From positions 1-32,173 of the forward strand of contig BRYA01000845.1 of the NCBI GenBank assembly GCA_030267965.1: a stretch of 32,173 bases of DNA, given 5' to 3'. This document shows, one piece after another, positions 1-11,737 of the stretch. The position numbers and the translations under genes are program-made. The notes under the pieces were generated by a model. That model made no database searches, was not told the DNA's origin, and saw only the letters and a list, made by a program, of their open reading frames with translations. Source of the stretch: Triparma columacea. Lineage: Eukaryota; Sar; Bolidophyceae; Parmales; Triparmaceae. Each line of letters starts with the position of its first letter. The first letter of the stretch is position 1.

Positions 1-659
1 GTGCCTTCGATCCCCCACATCATGGGACCCATGTCGATGCTCGTGCCGCTGACGGATGAGGAAGGGGGCGAAGACGGAATTATAGATTGTTGGAGAATAT
101 GGATAGGGTGGGGTGGCGGTTGTGCTGAGGCGTCCTTGAAGATGAGTTGTTGGGGGGGGTTGGGGGATTGCCGAGGAGGTTTGGGCAGCTCTTTTGGGAC
201 ATGGTTGGGTGTCGGAGGTGAGTTATCTGGAGGTGGGTTGTTCTCTTCCTCTTCTTCCTCCTCCACACCCTCCGATGTTCTAATAGCACACTCTACTATG
301 TTCTCGATGATGCATCCGACAAACACATGCGTAACCGACGAGAAATAGTCCAGTTGTCTACCCTCCTTTTCGGTCGCAGGCAGCAGTCTAGTCGGCGACG
401 ATTTATCTTCGTCATCATCCTCCTCCTCGTCCTCCTCCTGCGCGCGGCTCGTCAACTGAGCCTTCTGGGCATTCTGGGCATTCTGTGCCTTCTTCTCCCT
501 CTTCTCCTTCTCCCTCTTCTTCTTCTCCTCCCTCTCCCTCTCCCTCTTTTCCTCCTCCTCCACCTCCCACATCACAGCCCTCCCCATTTCCCTCGCCCTC
601 CATTCCCTAACGTCCCCAGCCACCATCCCCCACAACTTTACGAAAGTTTTCTGCTGCAT
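1..659 (-). CDS. Open charged reading frame running off the left edge (partial)
   Basis: On the minus strand a frame stays open from an ATG at 659 to position 3 and leaves the window with no stop. It holds a long Glu/Lys/Arg stretch (about 582-470), an acidic run (about 440-400), a possibly folded segment near VTHVFVGCIIENIVECAIR, then a Pro-rich tail. This composition looks like real protein rather than a shadow frame. It overlaps the last 53 bases of the MYND-RING-TPR gene in another frame. Removing one G from the five-G run near 625-630 would fuse the two frames, so it may be that gene's true C-terminus broken by an indel, or an exon of another gene. I do not recognise a family. Confidence 0.35.
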   Translation of the reverse strand, partial: MQQKTFVKLWGMVAGDVREWRAREMGRAVMWEVEEEEKREREREEKKKREKEKREKKAQNAQNAQKAQLTSRAQEEDEEEDDDEDKSSPTRLLPATEKEGRQLDYFSSVTHVFVGCIIENIVECAIRTSEGVEEEEEEENNPPPDNSPPTPNHVPKELPKPPRQSPNPPQQLIFKDASAQPPPHPIHILQQSIIPSSPPSSSVSGTSIDMGPMMWGIEG

Positions 660-1980
660 TTTGAAAATCTCGTTTCATGGCGTAAACTATCGCACAACAC
701 TGCACAGTCTCAAGCGTCGCAGGATGTGTCTTACCCAGCGTCTTCTCAAAACCCTTCAAAGCTTTCTCAAAGTACTTCAACGCCTTCTCATCATCCTTCA
801 AGCCTTTATCATAAACTAACCCCAAATTATGCACTGTGTCCCACATTTCCTTACGATCCTCTCCGAGAACCTTCTCCCGCCCCGCCAAACACCTTTCAAA
901 AACTTTCCTCGCCTCCTCATACTCTCCATTACCCATCAGATCTTGACCAAGATCGTTGAGCGCGTCCAAAGTGACAATACTCTCCTCCCCCAGCACTCCC
1001 ACCATCCTGTCCACCACGGCTTTCAACTTGTCAATTCTATCCTCATCACTCATTCTAGTGACACAGATCAAACATTTAGTTGCTTCGAGCGTCTTCTCAC
1101 TATCAGCCCCCAGCTGCTCCTCGTAACCCTCCTTCGCTTGCTTCACGTATCGTATCATATCATCAAAATCCGCATCAACACCAAAACTACATGCACGCCC
1201 CAACGCTAAGCAAGCATCCAAAACCTCCACCTTCCCTGGGTCGGCCTCCAGGACCTCCAGTACCCTCCTCGACACCACAACCAAGAGTGACACATCATCA
1301 AAGAACTCCGGACTGCACAGCTTCTCCAGCGCCCTCAGCTTCTTCATGTCCTCCGACCCCGTTATCTTCAACACCTGTTGCTCCAGCGACTCGCCCCCTC
1401 CTTCCTCCCTGACCCCAACTATCTCCAGCACATCGAACACCTCCTTCCACCTCAGGTACGACGCCTCGTTCCCCACGAACAAGTTCCGGAAGTACTCGTT
1501 AAATCCCTCCTCGCTCGCTAGCTGCATCAAATTCTTGAGCGACGTCGGCCAGAGCCCGTGCGCTCCTAAACTGCCAATGAATTTTCCAACTTCCCATCCC
1601 GAAATCTGTTTCCTACAGAGCGGACAGGGCTGACGTCGACGGAAAAGCTCCTCCACGCAAGCCTTGCAACACACCGAATGCTGGCACGGCTTCAGCTTCG
1701 TGCTCACTGTGTTATCGAGGCAGATAATACACTTATCCTCCTCCTCCTCGACGCTCTTCACGGGAATAGAAGCAGCTTGGGCATCGAATGATCCCGGGGC
1801 GGCGATCCTCTCACCAGGCGGCACGCAGAGCTTCTTGTGGAGCTTCCAGTGTGACTTCTGGTGCTCCTTCGAGCAGTACCTGACCTCCTTGCATCGTGAA
1901 CACTTCAGCGGTGCTGGCTTGGTGCATCCAGGGAGGCCACATTGAAGGGCGGAGGTGACAGGCGATTTGGATGATTTCAT
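607..1980 (-). CDS. MYND zinc finger + RING finger + kinesin-light-chain-like TPR protein
   Basis: A single-exon frame of 457 residues. Residues 14-52 form a MYND-type zinc finger (Cys 14, 19, 27, 30, 36, His/Cys pairs ending at Cys 52). Residues 84-122 form a C3HC4 RING finger: C84-x2-C87, C99-x-H101, C105-x2-C108, C119-x2-C122. From about residue 330 to 450 come TPR helices of the kinesin-light-chain type, with the LG..H..T spacing motif. RING proteins of this kind are normally E3 ubiquitin ligases; MYND and TPR are protein-interaction modules. A ubiquitin-ligase adaptor is therefore a family-based inference, with no visible substrate clue. Start: first ATG, just ahead of the MYND finger. 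The C-terminus is uncertain because an overlapping open frame continues past the stop. Confidence 0.85.
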   Translation of the reverse strand: MKSSKSPVTSALQCGLPGCTKPAPLKCSRCKEVRYCSKEHQKSHWKLHKKLCVPPGERIAAPGSFDAQAASIPVKSVEEEEDKCIICLDNTVSTKLKPCQHSVCCKACVEELFRRRQPCPLCRKQISGWEVGKFIGSLGAHGLWPTSLKNLMQLASEEGFNEYFRNLFVGNEASYLRWKEVFDVLEIVGVREEGGGESLEQQVLKITGSEDMKKLRALEKLCSPEFFDDVSLLVVVSRRVLEVLEADPGKVEVLDACLALGRACSFGVDADFDDMIRYVKQAKEGYEEQLGADSEKTLEATKCLICVTRMSDEDRIDKLKAVVDRMVGVLGEESIVTLDALNDLGQDLMGNGEYEEARKVFERCLAGREKVLGEDRKEMWDTVHNLGLVYDKGLKDDEKALKYFEKALKGFEKTLGKTHPATLETVQCCAIVYAMKRDFQNAAENFRKVVGDGGWGR

Positions 1981-2301
1981 TGTAATCTAACGTCGCAGTG
2001 TCGCTAATAGGACGCGTGGAATCGTTCGTGTGATGAATATCTTGATGAATCTTTGTTGGCTAGGACTATCTGAATTCTGAGGCCAGGGTTTCTCAATCAT
2101 TTCTTTTACTGTAGTTAATTAAAAGCGGGAACATGGTAGGGGAGGGGAAGTTTGGGGGGAAGTAGACGCTAGCAGCGAACTTGGAATAAGGGCGTCAGCA
2201 CCGTTTTTGTCTTGATGGACCATTTTATATACATTGAACATATTGTAAACACCGTCATGACAATATCGAAAAAGATGCTCCGCACAGTCCGCTTCAATCA
2301 T
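1981..2301. promoter_or_regulatory. Intergenic: MYND-gene promoter and SFI1-like 3' end
   Basis: This 321-bp gap lies between two minus-strand genes. It must hold the 5' leader and promoter of the MYND-RING-TPR gene (right before 1980) and the 3' UTR of the SFI1-like gene (leftwards from 2302). A 60-codon minus frame begins right after the SFI1-like stop, but it has no recognisable content and I treat it as 3' UTR. I see no TATA box or RNA gene. Confidence 0.4.
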
Positions 2302-5300
2302 CTATTTGTACAACGCCAACCAGGCTCCAGTGCACGCCGTGGCGACCATCCCTAAGTTCCTTGCCAACTCTTCTCCCAATCTATCTCTCCTCCCTATTCC
2401 CACTACCGCGCCAATGATCGCACCCTGCCCAACCCTCAATGGCATCAACATTATTCCGAGATCTGGAATTGCGACATTAGTCGATGACACGGCAGCCATC
2501 GTTCCCATCCCTATCTCCCCCACGCCAACGACAACCGATCCACTTCTATCTCCTGGGGTCCGTAGCTGCCCCGTTCTCGTGCTCTTCATTTGAGTCGTCC
2601 TACTCATGACGTTAGACCCCTTCATGGATAAGCTCTGATACCTCCGCGCGGCTTGGCGCTCTGATTCGAACACACGACGACCACAGGCATCAAGGACTAG
2701 GTCATCGATTGAACTATCATATCTAGGGTCAGCGAGAAGCTGCTTGCTAACGCCGAATTCGCCTGCCTCCATCAGCCCGCCCAACACTCCTGCGTCCCTT
2801 ACAATCTTCGTGTAAGCACTATTATTGAAAATGACGTATTTGTCATCCTCTCGGTCATACACAATGAGGCAACCACGGACTAGGTCGTCCTCATCGCACT
2901 CTTCCTGGCCTTGCTTCTTCTCTTCCTCTAATCCCCCGACGCTAACGTTACATATCGAGTCGATACAACGTTTGATCTCCTTGTGAATCGAGTCGTTGTA
3001 AGTGAATTGGTCGCCCTCTTCTCCCTCGAGTGCAGATGTCACTGCTAAGATCTCACTAACCGCGGCAGAGCGCTGTTCAACCTGGGACCACACGCGCTCC
3101 CTCTCTTGTTCGGCGACACACCAGTGCTTCCATCGAAGGAATCCGCGACGCTTGTCAGCCCGCGCGTCCAATCCGAATTCTCCCACATCCTTCTTCATCC
3201 AGAACCTATTTAATGTGAATGCGAGCTGAGCGCGAACTTCGGCGTCGGCAGCCGCCAAGAATGCACTGCGAGAAGAGAAGGCCTCTGCCGCCTTTAATTT
3301 AGCGACCCACGAGTGAAATGCCCATTTGACACTCCCGCTCGTGCTGAAGAGGATCCAACGCCGGACTAATGACAATGCTTTGATTTTTTGAGCCCTGGCC
3401 TGTTTGAGAGCAAAGAAGCTCTTCTCGAGCAAGTTTGTCCGCTTGTTCGCAGTGAGTTTATTCATGATAGAACGCCCTACACGCAAAGACTCCTCTCTTG
3501 CCTTTATCACCTGCGCAGCTTGAACCCGCAAGCGCACCTGTGAGAGCAGAAGACCAAATACGGGTTAGATAAGACTATGATGACAACAATAGTCGAGAAG
3601 GGTGCAAAGGCGATACCCCCTCGTCGATGCGGACCGCGCATTTCTTCTTGTCAACCCACCTTCGTCTTCGCGGCGAACTCTACTTGCGCATTGTCCTGCT
3701 TCCACGTCGCCACAGCACGGCGGAGAACGTTAAAAGATTTCGCGACTCTCTTGTTACCCCAAACTCTGACGACCCTTACTACCTTCCCAAGGGCAAGGCG
3801 CTTCTCCCTCTTTTGCATGGCAGTCCCGACCGCCCATGCTTTGAAAGCGAGCTCACTTCCGTGAAACCGCCTTGTCCTAAAGACATTTCGAAGAAGCATT
3901 TTCACGTCCGCCAGCTTCGTTAACGATGCAATCACGAGGCACAAGTGTCTGATGACTACTTGACGATCAATCTTCCCAAGGAGCTCAAGCTCGTTGAATC
4001 TCTCACGACGCAACTTTTTCTTCTTCTCAATCCTCGCCAAAGCAAGTTGGCTGTCATTTTCTTTACTCATAACCACCAAGCTCTGTACCGGCTTCGACCA
4101 CCCTCCTCCATTGCTTTCGTCTCTACCTGCCAGCCCCCTCGCAATGGTGCTCATGCCCTCACTTTTGACGGACTCTCCATCTCCCCAGTTCGAGCCGCTT
4201 CCCGACTGCGCTCTCGCTCTATGCTTAACAACGTGTACCTTTCTCCTCCTCCCTCCTCCCGACCCCTTCCCACTGACAACAAAAGCGCTCCTTTCTGTCC
4301 CCAATCCCCCTGCCCCGGCCTCCGCAGCCTCCGCAGCAGCTCTCTCAACCGCTCTCTCTGAAGCATTGACGACCCCCTCGGCTTTTGCAAACTCCTCCTT
4401 GCATTGTTTCGCTTTACCTTCTAGCGCAACGGCATCCTTCTTAAGCCCCGTCAATCTAATCTCGCTCTCTTTGCCTTCCATTGCCGCCTTCTTCCTCTCT
4501 TCCCTCAATGCCTTCTTCCTCGCGATGAGGTTCTTGGTACGATCGAGCGTCACAGCCCCGACGATATAGCTGGTCTCGTCGGACTTTGGATACGTCGTCA
4601 AATCTTCTGAGAACCTAGCAACATGGCCCTCGAGCACCTTAACGTCCCCTTCGAGCTTCCTCAAGAGCTCTGGCGAGCAGAGACCCCTCTTAACCTTTGA
4701 CCGTACCATCTCGACATGGCGTTTCTTGTCCTCGTAGTACTCGACTGTCGCAACGACAGCAAGCAACGCGCTAGCCGTCCCCTCGACCTCATCGACGAGA
4801 GCATCGTCGGGGAGAGGAATAACGGGACCCAGGAGTCTTTCCAACTCCTCTAACTCATCCTGCGTGAAAGTGGGTGGTTAGGCCATGATATGGGACTAGC
4901 ATCGACGTCATAAAGCTAAGCCTTCCTTGCTTCTATTCTATGGCCGCTTTGCTCCGTCTCACCTCGTCACAGTCCGTCTTCGCCACATCAACTCTGAAAT
5001 TCTTGACCTTTCTTGCGACATACTTTGCGTGCTGCCTTTCCTCAGCCCCCGCCCTCCTCTCTGCAACGTCCAAATCCCTCTCTGCTTCCTCAAGCTTTTC
5101 CTCCAGCCTCTCAATCTTCTTCTGCGTTACCTTCCTCTGCCCCCCTCTGCCCCCCTCTAGCGCCATCCTCCTCTTCGCTAGCTTCTTTTTGACCTTCTCC
5201 CTGGCCACCATCTTCTTCATGACCTCCCTCTCTCTCCCGCCCAACCTCTTCTCCGCCCTCTCCACTTCCTCCGCCATCTTCGCCAGCTCCTCCTCCAATT

Positions 5301-8300
5301 TCAACACCACCTCCTCCGCCACTTCCCCCCTCTCAAACGCCGCCCTCCTCCTCCCCAACTCCCTCTCCTTCTCCCTCATCGCGAAAATCTTCCCCGCCAC
5401 CTCTTCTACCTCCAGTCCCCGCCCCTCCCCCAACCCCCCCTCCAGCTCCTTCAAGACCTCTTCCATACCGGCAAGTTCCTTTTCTGCTTCTTCCACCTCC
5501 TCTTTAGTAACTGCATCCCTCTCAAAAGCCCTTTTCAACTCATATAGTTCCAGCTCCACCTTGTCCCTTGCGATGAGCGCTACGACGACATCTTTCGTCC
5601 TCTTCGCCTTCTCCTCGACCTTGCCCTCCAATTCAAACAGCTCTTCGTGCAACTTCTCCATGTGATTGTCGAGGTGATCGATATCCTTATCAAAATGGGC
5701 GATCTCAATCTCTGCATGCTTCCCATCCTGAACCTTCTCCTGGCACATTTCTACATGGCGCTTCTTATCCTCCAGCTGCTTCGTCATCTCTATCAGCTTC
5801 CTCCCCGCGGCCTTCATCTCCTCCACCCCCTCCACAATCGCCCCCTCTACCCCCCCTTTCCACCTCGCTTCACCCACCCACCCCTTCCACCCCGCAAACA
5901 CCTTGTAAACGGTCAAATTCCTCCACCTCTTCACAAACAAGTTGATAACGTAGTCCTCCCTCTTCAACTCCTCTAAGTACTCCAACCAGCCGTTCCAGCC
6001 TTGACTCAAACCCTTGTTTAGCAACCTTTTGAAGATCCTGTTCGTGAGCTCCCTCATTCTCCTCTTCATTGCGTACATTTCGGCCCACGAGCTGAAGGCC
6101 TTGAACATTGTCTGGTTCATGACCCTCGCCCTGAACCTCAAGATAACGACGTTGTCCCTCCTCTTCTTGACGGCCCATTCCCTCCACGTGTTTAGAACGC
6201 GGACCTTGGTCCCGTTCATGTACCTCGCAACAAAAACCCCTAAGATGTGCCTGTGTCGTTTTTCTGTCTTGGCGAAGAGCTTCCATCCCTCAAAGACCCG
6301 ACAAAGGCCGCCCCTCAGGAGCCTGCTCGCGTACTTCCTCACGAGCGCCTCATGCCTAACGAATTCCTCCACTTCCGCCCTCCAGAACTCGAAGCACATC
6401 TTCATCTCCTTCCTGATCCACCCCACAATGACTTTCCTAATTCTGGCGTCCTTGTTGCGCTTGGCCTCCTCCCTCGCGAGTTTCAGCTGCGACGACGAGT
6501 GAAGTAAACCATGATATGTTAGGATAGGAGCACACGCAAATATGCGCTCTTCGACAAGGCGGTTCTAATGCGCCGATTTAGAGATTTGAAACCCCAACCC
6601 GAGAAAATATGGCCAGTCAAAGGTTACAAGAAAACTTGACGCGCAGCTCGCTCTGCTCGCTTTCGCACGCCCAGCTCGCTTTGCACGCCCCGCTCGCCGC
6701 TCCCTCACCTGCACCTCAGCCTTTTGTCTTTCGGACTTGACCTCGCCCAGAAGGTTCCTGTTGAGCGTCCTGATGCCCGCGATCCACTTTTGCCAGCCCC
6801 TTGCTAGATCCTGGTGCTGCATCCTCTTGAAGGTTGCGCCCATTCTGAGCTTAATAATCCTGTTGTTCCTTGTCTCCTCCTTCCAAGCGATAAAGCAGGT
6901 AAAAAGGGACCCCCTCAACTTATTAGCGAACATGTTCCTGGCCGCGTTCTCCCCCCTCTGCCGGACCTGTTCCTCCCTCTTCCTCGCCAGGTTCTCATTA
7001 TTGCTCGCCTTCTCGGCGTTCTCCTCCAAGGCCTTCTTGAGCCTATCCTTCTCCAGTAATCTCTCCCTCTCCCTCTCCTCATTGCACCAGTCCTTCCAAC
7101 TCCTGAAGCCTCCAGACATCATTTGGGTCTCCTTCCCCCCGAGGAACCTTTTCACGACGCCACGGAGCTCCCTCCTCTCCACGACGAAGTCCACCCATGT
7201 GATGAAACACTTCATGACATACATTCCCTTCCACCTCTTGACGTACCTCTCCACGACGACTCTGTTTTGTCTTTCCTCTTGAACCATGCCCTTCCAGAGG
7301 AGGAAGCTCGAGCTCATGCTGCGGGGGATTGAGGAAGGGGAGCGTAAGATGATATGCAAGCAAAAACATCAACTAATACCCAACGCTCACCTCTGACTTA
7401 TAAAAGACTGGAGCCCCCTCAACACTAGCTCGGTGTTCTTCTTGAGTATGACGATCCTTTCTCTCTCCTTGATTTTCTCGATCTCTCCCATTGCCTCCCA
7501 CCTGACCATCTCCTGGCACTTTCTAACCCATGCATTGAAACCCATTGCAAGTTCTCTGTTCTCCTTCCTTCTCAAGAACTTCCAAGCCACAGCCCTCCTC
7601 CCCTTTCTTTCCTCAACGTACCCTTCCCACGTTCTCCACACCTTGAACTGCTTGGCATGCAGGATTCTGGCCCTGAACCTCCCAATCAGTACCCTGTACC
7701 TAATAGTGCTTTTCACTTCCTCCCTCCAGGCAGTTAGGCACTTCCAAAGGGTCATCTTCAAGAGTCTCTGCGCGTACTTTACCGTCAGCTTCTCCAGCCT
7801 AATCATTTCCCTCACGCCATCTCTCCATCCGACGAAGGCTCTTGAGATGTCCCTCTCGACCCACTTTTTGACGAACCTGCGGCAAAATTATAGGTGATTA
7901 GAAATAGGTGAGAGAGAGAGATCGCAAAGTTACGGCCTGTCAAAGTCTCTGCGCCCAACGTCACTTGTTTCTCAACGATTCTAAGCCACTAATGCAATTT
8001 TCTCCAATCGCTACGATTGTCGCCGGCGCTCGTTTCGCTTGCCCTTACCCAACCCCCCTTACTAACCTGGTCACCACTTCTTTCCCCGTAGCCTGTCTCT
8101 CCACCCACCCCCTCCAGGCCCCGAAGACATTCTTCAAAGTTTTGTTCTTCCACGTTTGCATCAACCCCCTCGCGTTTTTCATTCTCATTTCCTTGAGCCT
8201 CTTCTGTTCATCGCTGAGGTTCCCCTCGGTCATTTCGATCTTGGCCCTCTGCATCTCAACAGTGGACCTCAAGCTATCTCCCTCCTCCTGGGCTCGCGCG

Positions 8301-11300
8301 AGCTGCTCCTGGAGTAACTTGATGACTCTCTCCCTCCCTTGGATTCCCATTTCTGCCACTGCCGTCTTCCACCTATTGAGGCCGAACGACATGTCCTTCA
8401 TGTCCTTGGAGTTGAGCATCCTGTTGACGAAGATTCTCATCCTCTTTCTCACACTGACCTTTTCCACCCATCCGTTGTAGGCGTTGATGACGGCCCTGTT
8501 TTTCATGCGCTTGATGAAGCCGAGGACGAGGCTGAGCGGGGAGGGGGTGGTTAGGTAGGTTATCCTTATGTTGCACTGCCCTGCTGCGCCCCCACCCCAG
8601 AGTGTGTGCCCACTCACCTTCGCTTCGCCTTCTCCTCATTTACCCATTCCCTCCAACCCCTGAAAGCCTTCCCTGTGGCACCTTGCATTAGTGATTTCAC
8701 GTACTTCATTGCTACAGCCTGCTTCCTCTCCTTTTCCATCCCAACCTTCCTGGCGGTGTCCTCGTTCTCCTTTTCGTCCCTCACCCCCTCGAGCCACTTC
8801 CTGAATCCCTTGGCCAAAAAGTCCTTGTCCCTGCCTCCGACGATTCGCTTCGTTATTCCCCTCGCGCGCCTCCTTAATTTGACGAAGTCCAGCCACCTGC
8901 CCCACGACTTCATTTCTGCTCCGTGGTCGTACCTCCTCCTGAATCTCGCTACGAGCAGTCGCTTCCTCTTAATGTCCTTTACAGTATCTCTCCACCTCGT
9001 GAATACCTTCCACGCGCTCCCCATCTTGAGTTTTCTGGTGAACTTTTCGAGGAGCATTCTCTGCGAAGGGTAAAGGCGTTTGATTTGATCGTGGTGAGTT
9101 CGTCAGAAATTAGGGCAGAGAAGGCAGAGAAAGCAGAGCTCCTCTTCGATGCGATGCTGAAGCGTTTCGACACATGCAACCTCCTTCCTTGGCTCGCTCA
9201 GCTTCGCCGCCCTCACCTCTTCCTTCAACCGCCTCGCTCCTTCTCTCCATGCCACCCAGCACCTCCTCATCCCCTCAGTCTTCCACCTCTCGATGATCCT
9301 TAGGGCCCTCTTTCTTTTCATTTCCCCCTCCTTGACCTTCTCCTCCCCCAAGCTCCTCCTGAAAATTGCCATTTCGGCCTGCATCTTTTCGATCTCTTCC
9401 TTCATGGTCTCCTCCCTCTCGAGCCCCTTGGCCGCTCTCTCCCTGACCGTCCTGAGGGTTTCTTCTAAGTCCCCTTTCCCGGCCTGCACGGTGGCGTACC
9501 TCCAGAGGCCAAAGAACCTATTGACTCCTTTACCCTCTCTCATCCTTAGCATCCTCGCAATAATGGTCCTCAAGAACTTCCTCGTCTTTGTCTTTCCCTT
9601 CCATGTGTTGATGACCCTGTTGACGGTCGCGAGTCTCCATCTGTTTCCGAACCTGCAATCGGGGGGGGAGGGGAGGAGTTTAAGAGGGGGGGCACATGCG
9701 CCGGGCCTGCAATCTCCTTGCTTCGCTCAACTTTTCGCTCCTCCGCAACTTACCTTTTCATCCTTTCCTTCCTTTCCTTCCTTTCCACGACCTCCTTCCT
9801 CCACGCGCTAAAAGCTCCCGCTACACAACCCATCATCATGGTCTGGATCATTTTCAAGCCTAGCTTCTTCTTTTGGATCCTCGCTCGAATCATATTCCTC
9901 TCCAGGGAGTCTTTGATGTCCTTGACGTTCTCCTCAGTGCCCATCTCGATCCTTTTTTCGACGCTCTCCTTGATCCTCTCGTACTTGACGAACTCGGTCC
10001 ACGCCCCCCATCCCTTCCTCAGTCCTTCCTTCTTCCTCCCACCGACCATCCTCCCCACGACCCGCCTCGCATCCTTCCTCTCTCTCCACCAGTCTACCCA
10101 TCTCCCATAGGCTTTGGCCTTCGCCCCCTCCTTGACCCTCTGCATGTACTTTCCAAGAACGTAGCGGCTTCTCTTTTCTTCCCCCACGTACTCCTTCCAC
10201 CTGAGCCAGCACCTTCCCTTGGTCCCGCTCATCCATCGCTTGATGATCCCCTCCTCTCTGAGCCTTCCGCTCTTGGCCTTCCTTACCCAGGTTCTCCACC
10301 CGTTCCACGTCACGAGGAGGAGCTTCTGGGTCCACTGTAGGACGAACTTCTTCATGTTCCTCATTGCCTTGTCTTGAGATGCGCCTTTGAATAGTTCAAG
10401 CTGGGCCGACATCTCACTGACTTTGTTCCTTTGCTCCTGAGCGAAGTCTGCGAGTCAAGAGGTTGGGGCAGAAGCTTGTTAGATTTTCCCACAGACTTGA
10501 CACTTCACCATTCACATCACCTTCCACTCTCGCCTCCCTTACCTCCCCTCGTCTTTACCAAGTTTTCTATGTCGAGCTTCATCCTCTCCACCTCCATTCT
10601 CAATCCCTCTCTCTCTTGCTCGAGCCTAGCGACTTTGCCCTTTCCTACTTCCCCATGCCAGGCGTGAAAGGTTTTCCTCAAGAGTGTGAAGAGCATTCGT
10701 TCGATTTGCCTTTTGGCGTTCCCTGTGACTTTCTTTTCGCGCTCGTTTCGACCCTTACTCATTATGGATTCCGACTCAGCCACCGAGGCCCAAAATCCGA
10801 AGGCGCCACTCAGGAGCCGCTCCCTCGTAGCTTTAACTATCCTTTTTAGTGCCTTCTCCTCTATTTTATCTTTATAAAACTTTTCAACCTCCTTCAAACC
10901 CTCACTGAACCTCGCCCTTTCCTCCTCCATGATTAGAAAAGCGGCGCTCAGTATGTTGTAGAGTTCGTCAGGCGTCATTTCGTGGAAGTTTGGCGGGGCC
11001 TTCGAGCCAGGGTTTAGCAGGTTCTCTCGAGCGTGTGTGAAAGTCGACGAGAAAGAATCCGGGTTTCCTGCCATGGGAAGGAGAAGGCAAGCATGGTGGT
11101 GAGTTATGAGTGCGGGGGAGAAGAACTGACTTCACAACTCCAAAGCTCCAGCTCACCTATTAGATTCTGCTCAAAGGGATTCTTAGTCCCCCCTCCGTGC
11201 CTTATGTACTCCGTGACTTCCTCGACCAAGTTATCGACGGCCCTTGGCCCTCCATACTTCCTTTGGGACGGGAGCTGAAACTTGGGGTGTGGGGAGAGGT

Positions 11301-11737
11301 GGGCATAGGATGACATTGTCTTGGGCTCCGACGGTGGGGGCGGGGGCGGGGGCGGAGAGTTTCTGTTTATCGCTGGTGAGGTCATCTCGAAGCTCGGAGA
11401 CTTGCGACCCAGATTTGGAGACGTCCTGCCATGGGGAGTCCCCGAGGATGCCGTGTACATCTTGTGATGAGGCGATTCGCTCCTCGTACCGCCATACCGC
11501 TGTTCCTTGTCAGGCGGTGTTGGAGAGACTGGCAACAGACGCCTGAGAGACTCAATCTCGGCCTTCTTCTTTCTAAGTTCTGACCTACTTTCAGCGAGAG
11601 CCTGCGGGGCCAAGGGGATGGATTATCAGTGTTAGTGAGGGATAAAGGACAAGAGACAGGTACAGGGAGATACGCACTTCCAATTCCGAAGCCTCCGTCA
11701 GCTTCTGCAGGAGCGAAAGCTCCATCAAGTCGGACAT
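2302..11737 (-). CDS. Giant SFI1-like centrin-binding repeat protein, 12 exons, 2,707 aa
   Basis: Exons in transcription order: 11737-11678, 11601-11157, 11067-10543, 10447-9754, 9652-9217, 9060-8618, 8531-8067, 7876-7391, 7318-6709, 6486-4963, 4859-3660, 3537-2302. All phases match and the total is 8,124 bases. Residues about 20-170 are Ser/Pro-rich with an eight-proline run. Residues about 250-1570 and 2190-2420 carry about 36 helices with a central tryptophan (for example FRSWKDWC, FGAWRGWV, FITWVDFV), spaced as in SFI1 repeats. Residues about 1080 and 1300 have short coiled coils and about 1590-2150 a long one. The last roughly 250 residues hold an unassigned globular segment (VYDREDDKYVIFNN) and a Gly/Ala-rich hydrophobic end. 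SFI1 repeats bind centrin one by one along a long helix at spindle poles, centrosomes or basal bodies. A centrin-based filament is the family inference. It is about twice the size of human SFI1. Confidence 0.88.

Noticed and set aside
327..959. Long plus-strand frame, Leu/Pro-rich
   Set aside because: It lies antisense to the MYND-RING-TPR gene and the charged frame; its Leu/Pro/Ser content is what complemented Glu/Lys codons give.
2119..2301. 60-codon minus frame right after the SFI1-like stop
   Set aside because: No motif, and it sits in the expected 3' UTR.
4940..5665. Large Ser/Leu/Phe-rich plus frames through the SFI1-like gene
   Set aside because: Mirror images of the Lys/Glu-rich coiled coils on the minus strand.
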